From positions 62,001 through 126,000 of the forward strand of contig NZ_LT727809.1 in assembly GCF_900162665.1 (NCBI RefSeq): a stretch of DNA of 64,000 bases, given 5' to 3'. Under the pieces are notes generated by a model. The model ran no database searches, was not told where the DNA came from, and was given only the letters and a program-made list of their open reading frames with translations. Origin of the DNA: Oceanobacillus sojae (GTDB lineage: Bacteria > Bacillota > Bacilli > Bacillales > Amphibacillaceae). The translations under genes and the position numbers were made by a program. This document shows, one piece after another, positions 27,164 to 35,812 of the stretch. Each line of letters opens with the position of its first letter. Within the stretch, counting starts at the first letter, position 1.

Positions 27164-28534
27164 TTATGGTTTTGCCGAGCCTTCCACAGCTGCTCCGGAG
27201 TGGTTAAGCCGATCGGCCAGAGCCAGTGGTGCTTTTGTGTTTGTCGTTCCTTCGAGATAACTATCTTTAAAATTATAAGCACTGGAACCATGTTCAGCAA
27301 AATCCAGCCCGGATTTTTCTTCATCAGCAGAAACACGGATAGGTGAGATTTTGTTTAACAGATAAGTAAATCCGCCAACAGTTGCAGATACCCAAACAAT
27401 TACTGCTAAAATTCCGATTGCCTGGATTCCTAACTGACTCAATCCATTTCCGTAAAATAACCCTGTATCAATTGAGAAAAATCCGATAGCTAATGTACCC
27501 CAAATTCCGCATGCCCCATGGACTGCAATAGCACCGACAGGATCATCAAGCCGTAATCTGGTGTCGATAAAGCGGATTGCTTCTACAAGTAAAATACCGG
27601 AGACAAGACCGACGATAATAGAACCGCCCAGTGAAATTTCTGCCGCTCCTGCAGTGATACCTACTAACCCGCCTAAAACACCATTCATCGATAGAGAGGC
27701 GTCCACTTTTTTAAAACGCACTTTCGTATAAAAAGCAGAGGATACCAATGCGGCAGATGTAGATAATAAAGTAGTACCAATAACATTCGGGACAAGAGAA
27801 GGATCAGCAGCCAGTGTACTGCCTCCGTTGAACCCAAACCATCCTAACCATAGAATAAATACACCAAGTGCTCCTAACGGCAAGTTGTGTCCCGGGATAA
27901 CATTAACTTTTTTACCATTATATTTCCCAATTCTTGGTCCAAGAATGAATACAACCATGAATGCTGCAATTGCTCCAGTTAAATGGACTACTGTAGAGCC
28001 GGCAAAATCACTGAATCCAAGAGCGGTTAACCAGCCATCTCCTTGCCAGATCCAGTGTCCGGTTACTGGATAAATGAATAGAGTCATTACAATAACAATA
28101 AGCGTATAGCTGCCTAATTTTATCCGCTCAGCAACTGCTCCAGACATAATGGTTGCGCAAGTTGCAACAAACATAGCTTGGAAGACAAAGAACCCAATAT
28201 CATCTACCCCTCTTAACAGGAAACCATCGGTTCCGATAAAAGACCCTGCAGAGGAGCCGAACATAATTCCGTATCCGGCTGTAAAAAACAGAATAGAAGC
28301 AATGCAAATTGTTAAAAAGTTTTTCATTAAAATATTCAATGTATTTTTAGAACGGGTAAATCCTGATTCAACCATTGCAAAGCCTGCATGCATAAAGAAA
28401 ACTAAAAAAGCCCCAAGCATTACCCATACTAGGTTAATGGACAGTTCTAACGATTCTGCAGTTGGCGCAGCAGCATATGCTGGTGTGACAAATAAAAATA
28501 ATAAGATGGCTGATATAAAGGTCTTTTTGAACAT
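27164..28534 (-). CDS. amtB: Ammonium transporter AmtB/NrgA
   Basis: A 456-residue Amt-family channel with a cleavable signal-like N-terminus (FLFVTPAYAAAP) and eleven membrane helices. The twin pore histidines are visible in STVVHLTGAIAAF and AVHGACGIWGT. It conducts ammonium into the cell under nitrogen limitation. The gene follows glnK by 18 bases, the reverse of the nrgA-nrgB order of B. subtilis. GlnK presumably blocks the pore when nitrogen is plentiful. GAGGAAAT precedes the ATG. Confidence 0.96.
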   Translation of the reverse strand: MFKKTFISAILLFLFVTPAYAAAPTAESLELSINLVWVMLGAFLVFFMHAGFAMVESGFTRSKNTLNILMKNFLTICIASILFFTAGYGIMFGSSAGSFIGTDGFLLRGVDDIGFFVFQAMFVATCATIMSGAVAERIKLGSYTLIVIVMTLFIYPVTGHWIWQGDGWLTALGFSDFAGSTVVHLTGAIAAFMVVFILGPRIGKYNGKKVNVIPGHNLPLGALGVFILWLGWFGFNGGSTLAADPSLVPNVIGTTLLSTSAALVSSAFYTKVRFKKVDASLSMNGVLGGLVGITAGAAEISLGGSIIVGLVSGILLVEAIRFIDTRLRLDDPVGAIAVHGACGIWGTLAIGFFSIDTGLFYGNGLSQLGIQAIGILAVIVWVSATVGGFTYLLNKISPIRVSADEEKSGLDFAEHGSSAYNFKDSYLEGTTNTKAPLALADRLNHSGAAVEGSAKP

Positions 28535-28552
28535 ACGATTTCCTCCTGAAAT

Positions 28553-28894
28553 TTAATGAATTGCCTTTGTTCCAGTTTCTCCAGTACGAATTCGAATTAC
28601 CTGCTCAATTGGAGAGATAAAAATTTTTCCATCACCAATCTGATTTGTTTTACAAGCATCCATAATGTGACGGACAATATCATCTACTCTTTCCTCAGAA
28701 ACAACTAATTCCACTTTTAGCTTGGAAAGTAAGGTGACCTCAAACTCCGTAGAGCGATATACCCCGACCTTTCCTTTTTGCTTACCAGTTCCAGCTACCT
28801 CTGTTACTGTCAAACCGTCGAACCCGATAGATGCTAATCTTTCCCGTAAATCTTGAAATTTCTCTGGTCGTATAATTGCTTCCACCTTTTTCAA
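28553..28894 (-). CDS. glnK: PII nitrogen regulator GlnK/NrgB
   Basis: A 113-residue PII protein, opening MKKVEAIIRPEKFQDLR, with the T-loop GKQKGKVGVYRSTEF (tyrosine present) and the C-terminal signature GDGKIFISPIEQVIRIRTGE. It senses ATP/ADP and 2-oxoglutarate and gates AmtB. In Bacillus it also interacts with TnrA. The frame is open to 28981, but AAAGGGGGA six bases before TTG 28894 fixes a TTG start that gives the normal family length. First gene of glnK-amtB. Confidence 0.95.
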   Translation of the reverse strand: MKKVEAIIRPEKFQDLRERLASIGFDGLTVTEVAGTGKQKGKVGVYRSTEFEVTLLSKLKVELVVSEERVDDIVRHIMDACKTNQIGDGKIFISPIEQVIRIRTGETGTKAIH

Positions 28895-28917
28895 TGAATA
28901 TCCCCCTTTAAAACAAA

Positions 28918-28934
28918 TGTCATAAAACCTAACA
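28918..28934. promoter_or_regulatory. TnrA/GlnR-type operator upstream of glnK
   Basis: TGTCATAAAACCTAACA is a perfect match to TGTNAN7TNACA. It lies downstream of the predicted start site (about 28946 on the minus strand) and upstream of the RBS, a position more suited to repression than to the activation seen at B. subtilis nrgAB. Confidence 0.75.
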
Positions 28935-28952
28935 TGAAAAGTTATGTTAAAT

Positions 28953-28981
28953 ATCATAATGTTCATTTGATAAAAAAGCAA
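28953..28981 (-). promoter_or_regulatory. glnK-amtB promoter
   Basis: On the minus strand TTGCTT (28981-28976), a 17-base spacer and TATGAT (28958-28953). Confidence 0.6.
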
Positions 28982-29000
28982 GTATATTTATAAAAGTTTT

Positions 29001-29018
29001 TTGATAAAACGTTTTCAA
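29001..29018. promoter_or_regulatory. cre-like palindrome upstream of glnK
   Basis: TTGATAAAACGTTTTCAA is a near-perfect palindrome centred on AAAACGTTTT and fits the cre consensus at 12 of 14 positions in either orientation. It lies about 20 bases upstream of the -35 box of glnK, a typical place for CcpA activation. It could also serve the divergent spx side, 300 bases away. Confidence 0.55.
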
Positions 29019-29317
29019 TTAAAAAATGTTAAAAGAAGGATAAAGATTGACATAAAGGGAGAATAGGCAGATTAATTTAAGCGGATATTTATACAACAGG
29101 AATTTATTTATAAAAATATGTTTATTATCAATTGGATAAGGGAATCTTAAAATATGTGAGAAGCGGTAGGATAAATTAAATAAATCATTTTATCGCACCC
29201 CCTACCTTTTATTAGATATTTGGTGTATAATAAGTACATATAGATTAGACTTATTATTATTTAATAAAGTCAGGTAGGATTGTCGAAAATATAAAATAGA
29301 TTGAGGAGTGAAGTTTT

Positions 29318-29713
29318 ATGGTAACACTTTATACCTCACCAAGCTGTACTTCATGTAGAAAAGCAAAAGCATGGCTGGAAGAGCATAATATTCCTTTTAC
29401 AGAACGTAATATCTTTTCTGAGCCTTTATCTCTCGATGAAATTAAAGAGATATTGCGTATGACTGAGGATGGAACAGATGAGATTATTTCAACAAGGTCG
29501 AAGGTTTTTCAAAAGTTGAATGTAAATATTGATCAGCTGCCTATGAAAGATTTATTTAATTTAATTCAAGAAAATCCCGGCTTATTACGCCGTCCTATTA
29601 TTTTAGATGAAAAAAGGCTGCAGGTTGGTTACAACGAAGATGAAATTCGTCGTTTCTTACCAAGGACAGTAAGAACTTTCCAATTGCGTGAAGCGCAGCG
29701 AATGGTTAATTAA
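29318..29713 (+). CDS. spx: Spx, thiol-stress transcriptional regulator
   Basis: A 131-residue ArsC-like protein nearly identical in layout to B. subtilis Spx: [19 protein letters not shown] with the redox switch C10-x-x-C13, RSKVFQKLN with the conserved arginine near 52, LLRRPII and the C-terminal [13 protein letters not shown]. Oxidised Spx binds the RNA polymerase alpha subunit and redirects transcription to thiol-stress genes. It is degraded by ClpXP with adaptor YjbH, whose gene is 5 kb downstream in this same window. GAGGAG precedes the ATG. Confidence 0.97.
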   Translation: MVTLYTSPSCTSCRKAKAWLEEHNIPFTERNIFSEPLSLDEIKEILRMTEDGTDEIISTRSKVFQKLNVNIDQLPMKDLFNLIQENPGLLRRPIILDEKRLQVGYNEDEIRRFLPRTVRTFQLREAQRMVN

Positions 29714-29738
29714 TAATAAAAAAATAAATAAATAAAAG

Positions 29739-29767
29739 AAGGCGCAGATTTTTTCTGTGCCTTTACT
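29739..29767 (+). terminator. Terminator after spx
   Basis: AAGGCGCAGA pairs with TCTGTGCCTT across a T-rich loop and is followed by TACTT. Confidence 0.65.
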
Positions 29768-29931
29768 TATGAGTATGAACTAAAAGAGAATGCTTTTTGG
29801 GGAGATCCTTTTTTAGACTCCTGCACCTGAAATGTAAATCCCCGAAGGCTGTAATAGGACAACCTTTCCGAAGCAGCAATTCTTTTTAGCAGAAAACAAA
29901 AATCTTTTTTCTAATGAAAAAGCCCTGATAA

Positions 29932-29960
29932 ATGACAAAACACCTGAAATACGTTAGAAT
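29932..29960 (+). promoter_or_regulatory. Candidate mecA promoter with long leader
   Basis: ATGACA (29932-29937), a 17-base spacer and TAGAAT (29955-29960). A transcript from here would have a leader of about 270 bases before mecA. I found no recognisable riboswitch or ORF in the 470 bases between the spx terminator and mecA. Confidence 0.45.
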
Positions 29961-30239
29961 AACTAACTAAATAAAAAGTGTGAACACATTGATATTTAGC
30001 AGGAAATATTCGGGAACATCAACTGTTTTTTCAGAAAATTAATGATAACTAGGCATATTCATTTCTTGTGGATTGCATTTTTGCATACAATATGATAAAA
30101 GGAATTCATGATTAGGAATATACTGATTTGGGTACATCCATTATATAAATATTGATTGATTACATGCTGTCGGCTCAGGCATTGTGTAAGATGAACATGC
30201 AGGAGATGATTCTATCTTAATGACAAGGGGGAGCTTACT

Positions 30240-30938
30240 GTGGAGATAGAAAGAATTAATGAAAATACCATTAAATTTTATATTTCTTACGTTGATATAG
30301 AAGAACTCGGTTTTGAAAAAGAAGAAATTTGGTACAATCGTGAAAGAAGCGAGCAATTATTTTGGCAGATGATGGATGAAGTAAATTATCGTGAAGATTT
30401 TAATCCTGACGGGCCGCTTTGGATACAAGTTCAAGCCATGGAAAAAGGACTTGAAATTATTGTTACAAAAGCAAAAGTCTCAAAAAATGGCGAACATCTC
30501 GAACTGGAAACAGAGGATGGGAATATTGATTTACCAGTAGACGATCAGCTTGAAAATATTTTAGATGAGAAGTTTGGGGATAGCAAAAAAGAAGATGAAG
30601 ATGAAGACGAGAAAACGGATGATTTGAGGGAAGAGAATTTATGGATTATTGTAGAATTTGAAGAATTTGAGAATATGATTCAGCTTAGTCACCAGCTGCA
30701 GAATGTAAGTGATTTTGGAGAAGAAACTTTATATTCCTACAATGACAAATACTATTTATATATCGAATTTTCTTATGATGTATTAGATGAACATCGTCAG
30801 GAAGATGTCATCAGCCAGGTACTTGAATTTGCTACAGATTCGTCTATTTCTGTTCATTTGCTTGAAGAGTATGGAAAGAGAATTATGGAAAGTGATGCGT
30901 TTGAACAGGTTCGTCAGTATTTTCCTAAAGACGTATAA
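30240..30938 (+). CDS. mecA: MecA, ClpC adaptor protein
   Basis: A 232-residue adaptor. The N-terminal domain (about 1-85, starting MEIERINENTIKFYISYVDI with the GTG start read as Met) recognises targets such as ComK. An acidic Asp/Glu/Lys linker (about 115-130) leads to the C-terminal ClpC-binding domain (about 135-225, WIIVEFEEFENMIQLSHQL). MecA delivers ComK and ComS to ClpCP, keeping competence off. The GTG start at 30240 follows AAGGGGGAG. Position after spx matches B. subtilis. Confidence 0.95.
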   Translation: MEIERINENTIKFYISYVDIEELGFEKEEIWYNRERSEQLFWQMMDEVNYREDFNPDGPLWIQVQAMEKGLEIIVTKAKVSKNGEHLELETEDGNIDLPVDDQLENILDEKFGDSKKEDEDEDEKTDDLREENLWIIVEFEEFENMIQLSHQLQNVSDFGEETLYSYNDKYYLYIEFSYDVLDEHRQEDVISQVLEFATDSSISVHLLEEYGKRIMESDAFEQVRQYFPKDV

Positions 30939-30945
30939 TATAAGG

Positions 30946-30985
30946 CCTACAAGAAATCATACGAAACGATTTGTTGTAGGTTTTT
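30946..30985 (+). terminator. Terminator after mecA
   Basis: CCTACAAGAAATC pairs with GATTTGTTGTAGG (12 of 13) and is followed by T5. Confidence 0.8.
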
Positions 30986-31137
30986 CTTATGTTTTTTTAC
31001 TCAACATCGTTCAGCATACGTTTGAAAAGAAAAACATGCCGCTATCCAGTCTATGCTGTAGTATAAATAAATTTTTTCTGTTTTAGCAGGAAAAGAAGGA
31101 ATGCTGTCGAAATACATAGTATTGGAGGTGATAAAAA

Positions 31138-32337
31138 TTGCAGCGGGCTATAAATAAAAAAGGAGAATCTATCCTGCTCTTCCGATATTCACTGGAAAAG
31201 GTGGCAGATTGGAAACAGGAAAAAGATCTATTTTATTGTCCAGTATGTAAGGAAAGAGTAATTATCCGGTCGGGAGAAAGAGTCACAGCCCATTTTGCGC
31301 ATTTACCAAACACAGAATGTCTGTTGACAGGAGGCGGAGAAGGGCCGTATCATGAAAAAGGAAAGCTGCAATTATTTAATTGGTTAAACCGCTTTAATAT
31401 GCAGGTAGAATTAGAAGCCTATTTCCCGGAAATTTCCCAAAGAGCTGATATTTTTGTTAACGTTGGCGGGAAGAAAATAGCTGTAGAATTTCAGTGCTCC
31501 AGAATACCAAAAGAGGTAGTGTTAAGTCGGATACAAGGCTATAAGTCGTTAGGGATTAAGCCGGTTTGGATATTAGGAGCAAAATATTTGAAACAAAAAG
31601 GAGCGTATATGTTTCAGCTTAATCAGTTTTTGGATGTATTTATCCGCTCTTCACCACAAAAGGATTACCCACAATTATTCTTTTATGACCCCTTCATATC
31701 AGAAATCGCTGTACTTCATCATTTATATCCACTTCAAGCCTCAAGGCTCTTCGCAAAACTGCTGGTGTATCCCCTTCATAAACTTCATTTTAAGCACCTC
31801 TTTCAAAAAGAAAAAAAACCAGAGAACTTTGCAGCCGTTTGGGCAAAAATGATATCTCGCCGACGTACAAAAGTAGACGATTTCTATGGAGATATATTTA
31901 AACTGCGTAAATGGTTATATAGAAGAGGCTATCTCTTTCAGCATTTGCCCAGTATTTGTTTTTTACCTGTTCCTTATCAGGCTTCAACTGCTGTCCCATA
32001 CTATAAATGGCAAACAGAACTATATGTTTGCTGTATAGCGGGTTTAAAAGCAGGCGACAGAATTGATATAGCCGTGCTGAAAAACGTACTTTACTCATTT
32101 TACAGCAAAGAAAACTCAGATTTTTCCGATGCGCTCGATAATTACCTGAGACAGCTGCAGCAATCAGGCTATATTGACATACAATCCTCCACGATTCTTC
32201 GAACAAACAGGGAGATCATGTATTATTCCTCTCAAGAACAAGCCTTTTTAGGAGATCAATCTTTTTTTAACCAATTTTTTACGGAAAAAAAAGCAAATTA
32301 CGAGCATGATTACCACTTATTTCGTTATACTAAATAA
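31138..32337 (+). CDS. coiA: CoiA, competence protein with nuclease-like domain
   Basis: A 399-residue CoiA-family protein. An N-terminal zinc-ribbon-like segment (FYCPVCKERVIIR...HFAHLPNTEC) precedes a PD-(D/E)xK nuclease-like core, EISQRADIFVNVGGKKIAVE followed by FQCS, where D, E and Q occupy the expected catalytic positions. A long helical C-terminal region follows. CoiA is needed for processing of incoming DNA during transformation in Bacillus and streptococci. The TTG start at 31138 is fixed by GGAGGTG seven bases upstream. It follows mecA and precedes pepF as in B. subtilis (yjbF). Confidence 0.9.
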   Translation: MQRAINKKGESILLFRYSLEKVADWKQEKDLFYCPVCKERVIIRSGERVTAHFAHLPNTECLLTGGGEGPYHEKGKLQLFNWLNRFNMQVELEAYFPEISQRADIFVNVGGKKIAVEFQCSRIPKEVVLSRIQGYKSLGIKPVWILGAKYLKQKGAYMFQLNQFLDVFIRSSPQKDYPQLFFYDPFISEIAVLHHLYPLQASRLFAKLLVYPLHKLHFKHLFQKEKKPENFAAVWAKMISRRRTKVDDFYGDIFKLRKWLYRRGYLFQHLPSICFLPVPYQASTAVPYYKWQTELYVCCIAGLKAGDRIDIAVLKNVLYSFYSKENSDFSDALDNYLRQLQQSGYIDIQSSTILRTNREIMYYSSQEQAFLGDQSFFNQFFTEKKANYEHDYHLFRYTK

Positions 32338-32434
32338 GAAGAATAAAAACAGTATAACTTTTTAAATTAGCATCCTGAGATGAGTCAAATACTGAAAATA
32401 CTGTTCATTTGTAAAAAAGGGAGGCAATAATCGT

Positions 32435-34246
32435 ATGGCAAAAGCAACAAAGCAATTACCAAAGCGTGATGAAATACCTGAAGAATTAACCTGGCGTTTG
32501 GAGGATATTTTTGAAACAGACGAGAAGTGGAAAGAAGAATTCCAAAGCTTAAAAAATGATATTTCAAAATTGGCAGCGTATAAAGGAAAATTAAATACCT
32601 CCTCGGATACGCTATTAGAAGCATTCCAGTTGCAGGATGAGTTATCAGAGCGTCTGGGTAAGCTGTATGTTTATGGGCATTTGCGTACAGATCAGGATAC
32701 AACAAATTCTTTTTATCAGGGCTTAAATGCTCAAGCAGAAAATCTGCTGACTGCTGCATCCAGCCAATTTAGTTTTCTTGTACCAGAAATCCTGGAAATA
32801 CCGGAAGAACAGCTTAAGCAATTTGTAGAAGAAAATAAAGAGCTTCAAAATTATAAAAAGGTATTGGATGATATTAACCGCAGCCGTCCGCATGTGTTGA
32901 GCGAGAAGGAAGAGGTATTGCTTGCGGAAGCAGACGAACCGATTGGGGCAATATCACAAACGTTCAGTATGCTGAATAATGCAGATTTGACCTTCCCGTC
33001 CATCACAAATGAAGATGGAGAAGAAGTAGAACTGACACACGGCAGATACTCTACCTTTTTAGAATCATCCGACCGGAGCGTGCGTGAGCAGGCCTTCAAT
33101 GCAATGTATGACACGTATGGTTCATTTAAAAATACATTTGCTTCTACATTGAGTGGAGAAGTAAAATCACATAATTTCAATGCGAAGGTTCGCAATTATG
33201 AAAGTGCACGCCAGGCAGCTTTAGATAATAATCATATTCCTGAAGAAGTATATGATAATTTAATCGAAGCAGTTCATGAAAAATTACCATTATTACACCG
33301 TTACGCAAAATTAAGAAAGAAAATTCTTGGTGTAGATGAGCTGCATATGTATGATTTATACACACCGTTAGTCAAAGATGTGAAAATGCCTGTTACTTAT
33401 GATGAAGCGAAAAAATATGTACAGGAAGGTCTCAAGCCTTTAGGCGAGGAATATGCAGGTATTTTAGAAGAGGCTTTTGGTGAACGATGGATTGACGTAG
33501 AGGAAAATAAAGGGAAGCGCAGCGGCGCATATTCATCCGGAACGTATGGAACGAATCCATATATTCTTTTGAACTGGCAGGATGATGTGAATAATACATT
33601 TACGCTGGCTCATGAGCTTGGACATTCTGTACACAGCTACTATTCCAGAAAGAATCAGCCGTTCCGCTATGGAAATTATTCTATCTTTGTAGCAGAGGTG
33701 GCTTCTACCACTAATGAAGCCTTATTAAACGATTATTTACTCGAGCATCTTGATGATGAAAAAGAAAAGCTGTATATTCTAAATCACTTTTTAGAAGGCT
33801 TCCGCGGGACTGTATTCCGTCAGACTATGTTTGCTGAGTTTGAACATGATATTCATGTATTGGCTCAAAACGGGGAAGCATTAACTGCTGACAGGCTGAC
33901 AGAAATTTATTACGATTTAAATAAAAAGTATTATGGAGAAGATGTTGTAAGTGATGAGAAAATTGGTTTGGAATGGGCACGTATCCCGCATTTTTACATG
34001 AATTATTATGTATATCAATATGCAACAGGATACTCTGCAGCTACTGCATTATCTAAACAGATTCTGGATGGAGAAGAAGGGGCTGTAGATCGTTATTTAG
34101 GTTTCCTGAAATCAGGAAGCAGCGAAGACCCTATTGATGTATTGAAAAAAGCTGGTGTAGATATGACACATAAACAAGCTATTTTAGATGCTCTGGATGT
34201 CTTTGAAGAAAAATTGACGGAAATGGAAGAGCTGCTGAATAAATAA
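32435..34246 (+). CDS. pepF: Oligoendopeptidase F (M3 metallopeptidase)
   Basis: A 603-residue cytoplasmic zinc peptidase of the M3B family. The active-site HEXXH is seen as AHELGHSVHSYY (H393, E394, H397), with the third ligand glutamate in FVAEVASTTNEALLNDYLLE. PepF cleaves oligopeptides of about 7-17 residues. B. subtilis yjbG occupies the same place. GGGAGG precedes ATG 32435. The coiA-pepF gap is 97 bases without a terminator, so read-through is possible. Confidence 0.96.
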   Translation: MAKATKQLPKRDEIPEELTWRLEDIFETDEKWKEEFQSLKNDISKLAAYKGKLNTSSDTLLEAFQLQDELSERLGKLYVYGHLRTDQDTTNSFYQGLNAQAENLLTAASSQFSFLVPEILEIPEEQLKQFVEENKELQNYKKVLDDINRSRPHVLSEKEEVLLAEADEPIGAISQTFSMLNNADLTFPSITNEDGEEVELTHGRYSTFLESSDRSVREQAFNAMYDTYGSFKNTFASTLSGEVKSHNFNAKVRNYESARQAALDNNHIPEEVYDNLIEAVHEKLPLLHRYAKLRKKILGVDELHMYDLYTPLVKDVKMPVTYDEAKKYVQEGLKPLGEEYAGILEEAFGERWIDVEENKGKRSGAYSSGTYGTNPYILLNWQDDVNNTFTLAHELGHSVHSYYSRKNQPFRYGNYSIFVAEVASTTNEALLNDYLLEHLDDEKEKLYILNHFLEGFRGTVFRQTMFAEFEHDIHVLAQNGEALTADRLTEIYYDLNKKYYGEDVVSDEKIGLEWARIPHFYMNYYVYQYATGYSAATALSKQILDGEEGAVDRYLGFLKSGSSEDPIDVLKKAGVDMTHKQAILDALDVFEEKLTEMEELLNK

Positions 34247-34304
34247 AAGATTGTCGGTTGTTGAAATACAACTTTTTAATTACGAATAACTGCGTACGAA
34301 CACC

Positions 34305-34342
34305 AAACGGCCAGATGAGCAATGAAGCTTGCCTGGCCGTTT
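34305..34342. terminator. Hairpin between pepF and the small membrane gene
   Basis: AAACGGCCAG pairs perfectly with CTGGCCGTTT around an 18-base loop. No long T-tract follows on either strand, so it may be a weak terminator or an mRNA-stabilising hairpin. Confidence 0.5.
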
Positions 34343-34369
34343 GACATATAGTTGATCTCATTTTTAATC

Positions 34370-34549
34370 TTATCGCCGATATCCTTTTGTGTTCTGATAC
34401 GCAATGGAAGAAAGCATACAATAAATTGACGCGAGTAACAAAGGGAGCGTTATATAAATTGGGACCATATTCATAAATCCTAATAAATTGAAGAAAAAGG
34501 CAAGGATAACTAATAATACAAATAAGAGAGGAAAGTAATTGCGACGCAT
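34370..34549 (-). CDS. Small two-helix membrane protein, unknown
   Basis: A 59-residue protein (opening MRRNYFPLLFVLLVILAFFF, ending NTKGYRR) with two predicted membrane helices (about 6-24 and 31-49) and positive charges at both ends. AAAGGAGGG lies six bases before the ATG, the strongest RBS one could ask for, which makes this short gene credible. It is convergent with pepF and divergent from the RoxS-like RNA. I do not recognise a family. Confidence 0.65.
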   Translation of the reverse strand: MRRNYFPLLFVLLVILAFFFNLLGFMNMVPIYITLPLLLASIYCMLSSIAYQNTKGYRR

Positions 34550-34634
34550 AAGGAACCCTCCTTTATTAAAAAATGACTTTGGTTTCTATGTATTGAATTA
34601 TATGTCCGAGTTATTTCTCTTAGAAGTGAATATT

Positions 34635-34691
34635 TTGTGAAAAGATGAACAAAGTTATTGAAATTTGAAAAGGAACTTGCTAAAATATAAT
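34635..34691 (+). promoter_or_regulatory. Promoter of the RoxS-like RNA with Rex-like operator
   Basis: TATAAT at 34686-34691 with TTTGAA 16 bases upstream (34664-34669). TTGTGAAAAGATGAACAA (34635-34652) matches the Rex operator pattern TTGTGAAN4TTCACAA at 12 of 14 fixed positions. B. subtilis roxS is known to be repressed by the NADH-sensing repressor Rex and activated by ResD. The Rex assignment here is inference from the match. Confidence 0.6.
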
Positions 34692-34697
34692 TGTAAG

Positions 34698-34810
34698 TTG
34701 ATTACAAACAAATACCCCTTTTGTTTGATCATGAAACTTTCTCCCATCCCCCCTTTGTAATTATACAAAGACGGAAAAAAAGATACACGCTGCCCCGTGT
34801 ATCTTTTTTT
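34698..34810 (+). ncRNA. roxS: RoxS/RsaE-type small regulatory RNA
   Basis: A roughly 113-nt transcript bounded by a good -10 box (34686-34691) and a 15-bp terminator stem (34775-34789 with 34796-34810, T7). It contains the family hallmarks: ACAAACAAATACCCCTTTTG near the 5' end, then TTTGATCATGAAA, and TCTCCCATCCCCCCTTTGTA. These C-rich single-stranded motifs pair with Shine-Dalgarno sequences of target mRNAs. RsaE of Staphylococcus aureus and RoxS of B. subtilis have the same motifs, similar length, and lie next to yjbH, as here. Family targets include central-metabolism and redox genes. Identification is from remembered motifs and synteny. Confidence 0.85.
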
Positions 34811-34822
34811 GTGCTAATAAAT

Positions 34823-34864
34823 AAAAACCTGATCCAGGCTTCTTCTCATCCGGATCAGGTTTTT
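34823..34864. terminator. Terminator of the yjbIH unit
   Basis: AAAAACCTGATCC pairs with GGATCAGGTTTTT. T-runs on both strands let it serve yjbH on the minus strand and back up the RoxS-like terminator. Confidence 0.85.
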
Positions 34865-34933
34865 ATTTATAGTATTAGAAGAAAAATAAATGCATTCAAC
34901 AGGCCTGTTAAATCTGCTTGTATCAATCACTAT

Positions 34934-35797
34934 TTACATCGTCCCGAGATATCTCCAATAAGATTCATTCTTTTCTGGTATTCTTTCAATAATTTGCTGG
35001 AACTGCAATTTTTTCAATTCTTTTTCTGTTTGGTCAATAGACCAGTCATAGATAACGGAGACTTCCCTTGTCCCTACTGTCTGCTGCAGCTTCAGATAGT
35101 TAATTAAAGAAGGTTTCACGGATGGAATCGGTGTGCGCTGTAAAATTTCTATTAACACAAATTCATATATATCATATGGATAAAGACCGGAAAGTTTTAC
35201 GCCGTCATCTTCCACTTCCTGGTTAAATAAAACAATGGTAGGCGTATAATCTACTTCCATCTCACGTGCAAGCTTCAAATCACATTGCAATGCACGTTTG
35301 GAAGTTTCAGAGAACAGGTCTTTCTGAAATTCTTCTAAATCTAAGGCTGCATCTACTGCACATTTTAATAGAATTTCTTCATTACAGATATTCTGTTTAT
35401 TAAAAAACAAAGTCTCCTGTATTTTTCGGATAAATTGTTTTCCGGCTTTTTTTCCCTGTAATTCTGCAGCTTTAATAGCAAGAGCAGGAACCCAAGGATA
35501 ATCAATGCCTTCGTGGCTGGTTGAAAAAGAAGCTAAGCCGGACGGTTTTTTTTGTTTGATTTTATTTAATCCATTTGGATTTAATGCAGTTAGTTGTCCA
35601 CTGATCACATGCTTTATCGTAAAAAAACGGCCATATTCAACAGACAATTTTTTTAGATAAGGCTCCAGTGCCCAGCATTCAGAACATAATGGATCAATAA
35701 AAACATACATTTCAATCGGTTTTTGCACATATTTCATGTAGTTAAAAGCAGGGTCTATTTGATTAGAAGATGATAGTTCTTGTTGATTCCCATTCAT
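34934..35797 (-). CDS. yjbH: YjbH, ClpXP adaptor for Spx
   Basis: A 287-residue DsbA/thioredoxin-like protein. The motif [20 protein letters not shown] contains the CxxC (C38-x-x-C41), the segment typical of YjbH. The rest is a helical insertion plus a winged C-terminal region. YjbH (SpxH) binds Spx and hands it to ClpXP; under disulfide stress it aggregates and Spx accumulates. spx is 5 kb away in this window. It is the second gene after yjbI, separated by 15 bases. Confidence 0.93.
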   Translation of the reverse strand: MNGNQQELSSSNQIDPAFNYMKYVQKPIEMYVFIDPLCSECWALEPYLKKLSVEYGRFFTIKHVISGQLTALNPNGLNKIKQKKPSGLASFSTSHEGIDYPWVPALAIKAAELQGKKAGKQFIRKIQETLFFNKQNICNEEILLKCAVDAALDLEEFQKDLFSETSKRALQCDLKLAREMEVDYTPTIVLFNQEVEDDGVKLSGLYPYDIYEFVLIEILQRTPIPSVKPSLINYLKLQQTVGTREVSVIYDWSIDQTEKELKKLQFQQIIERIPEKNESYWRYLGTM

Positions 35798-35812
35798 TTT
35801 GAATGCTCCTTT

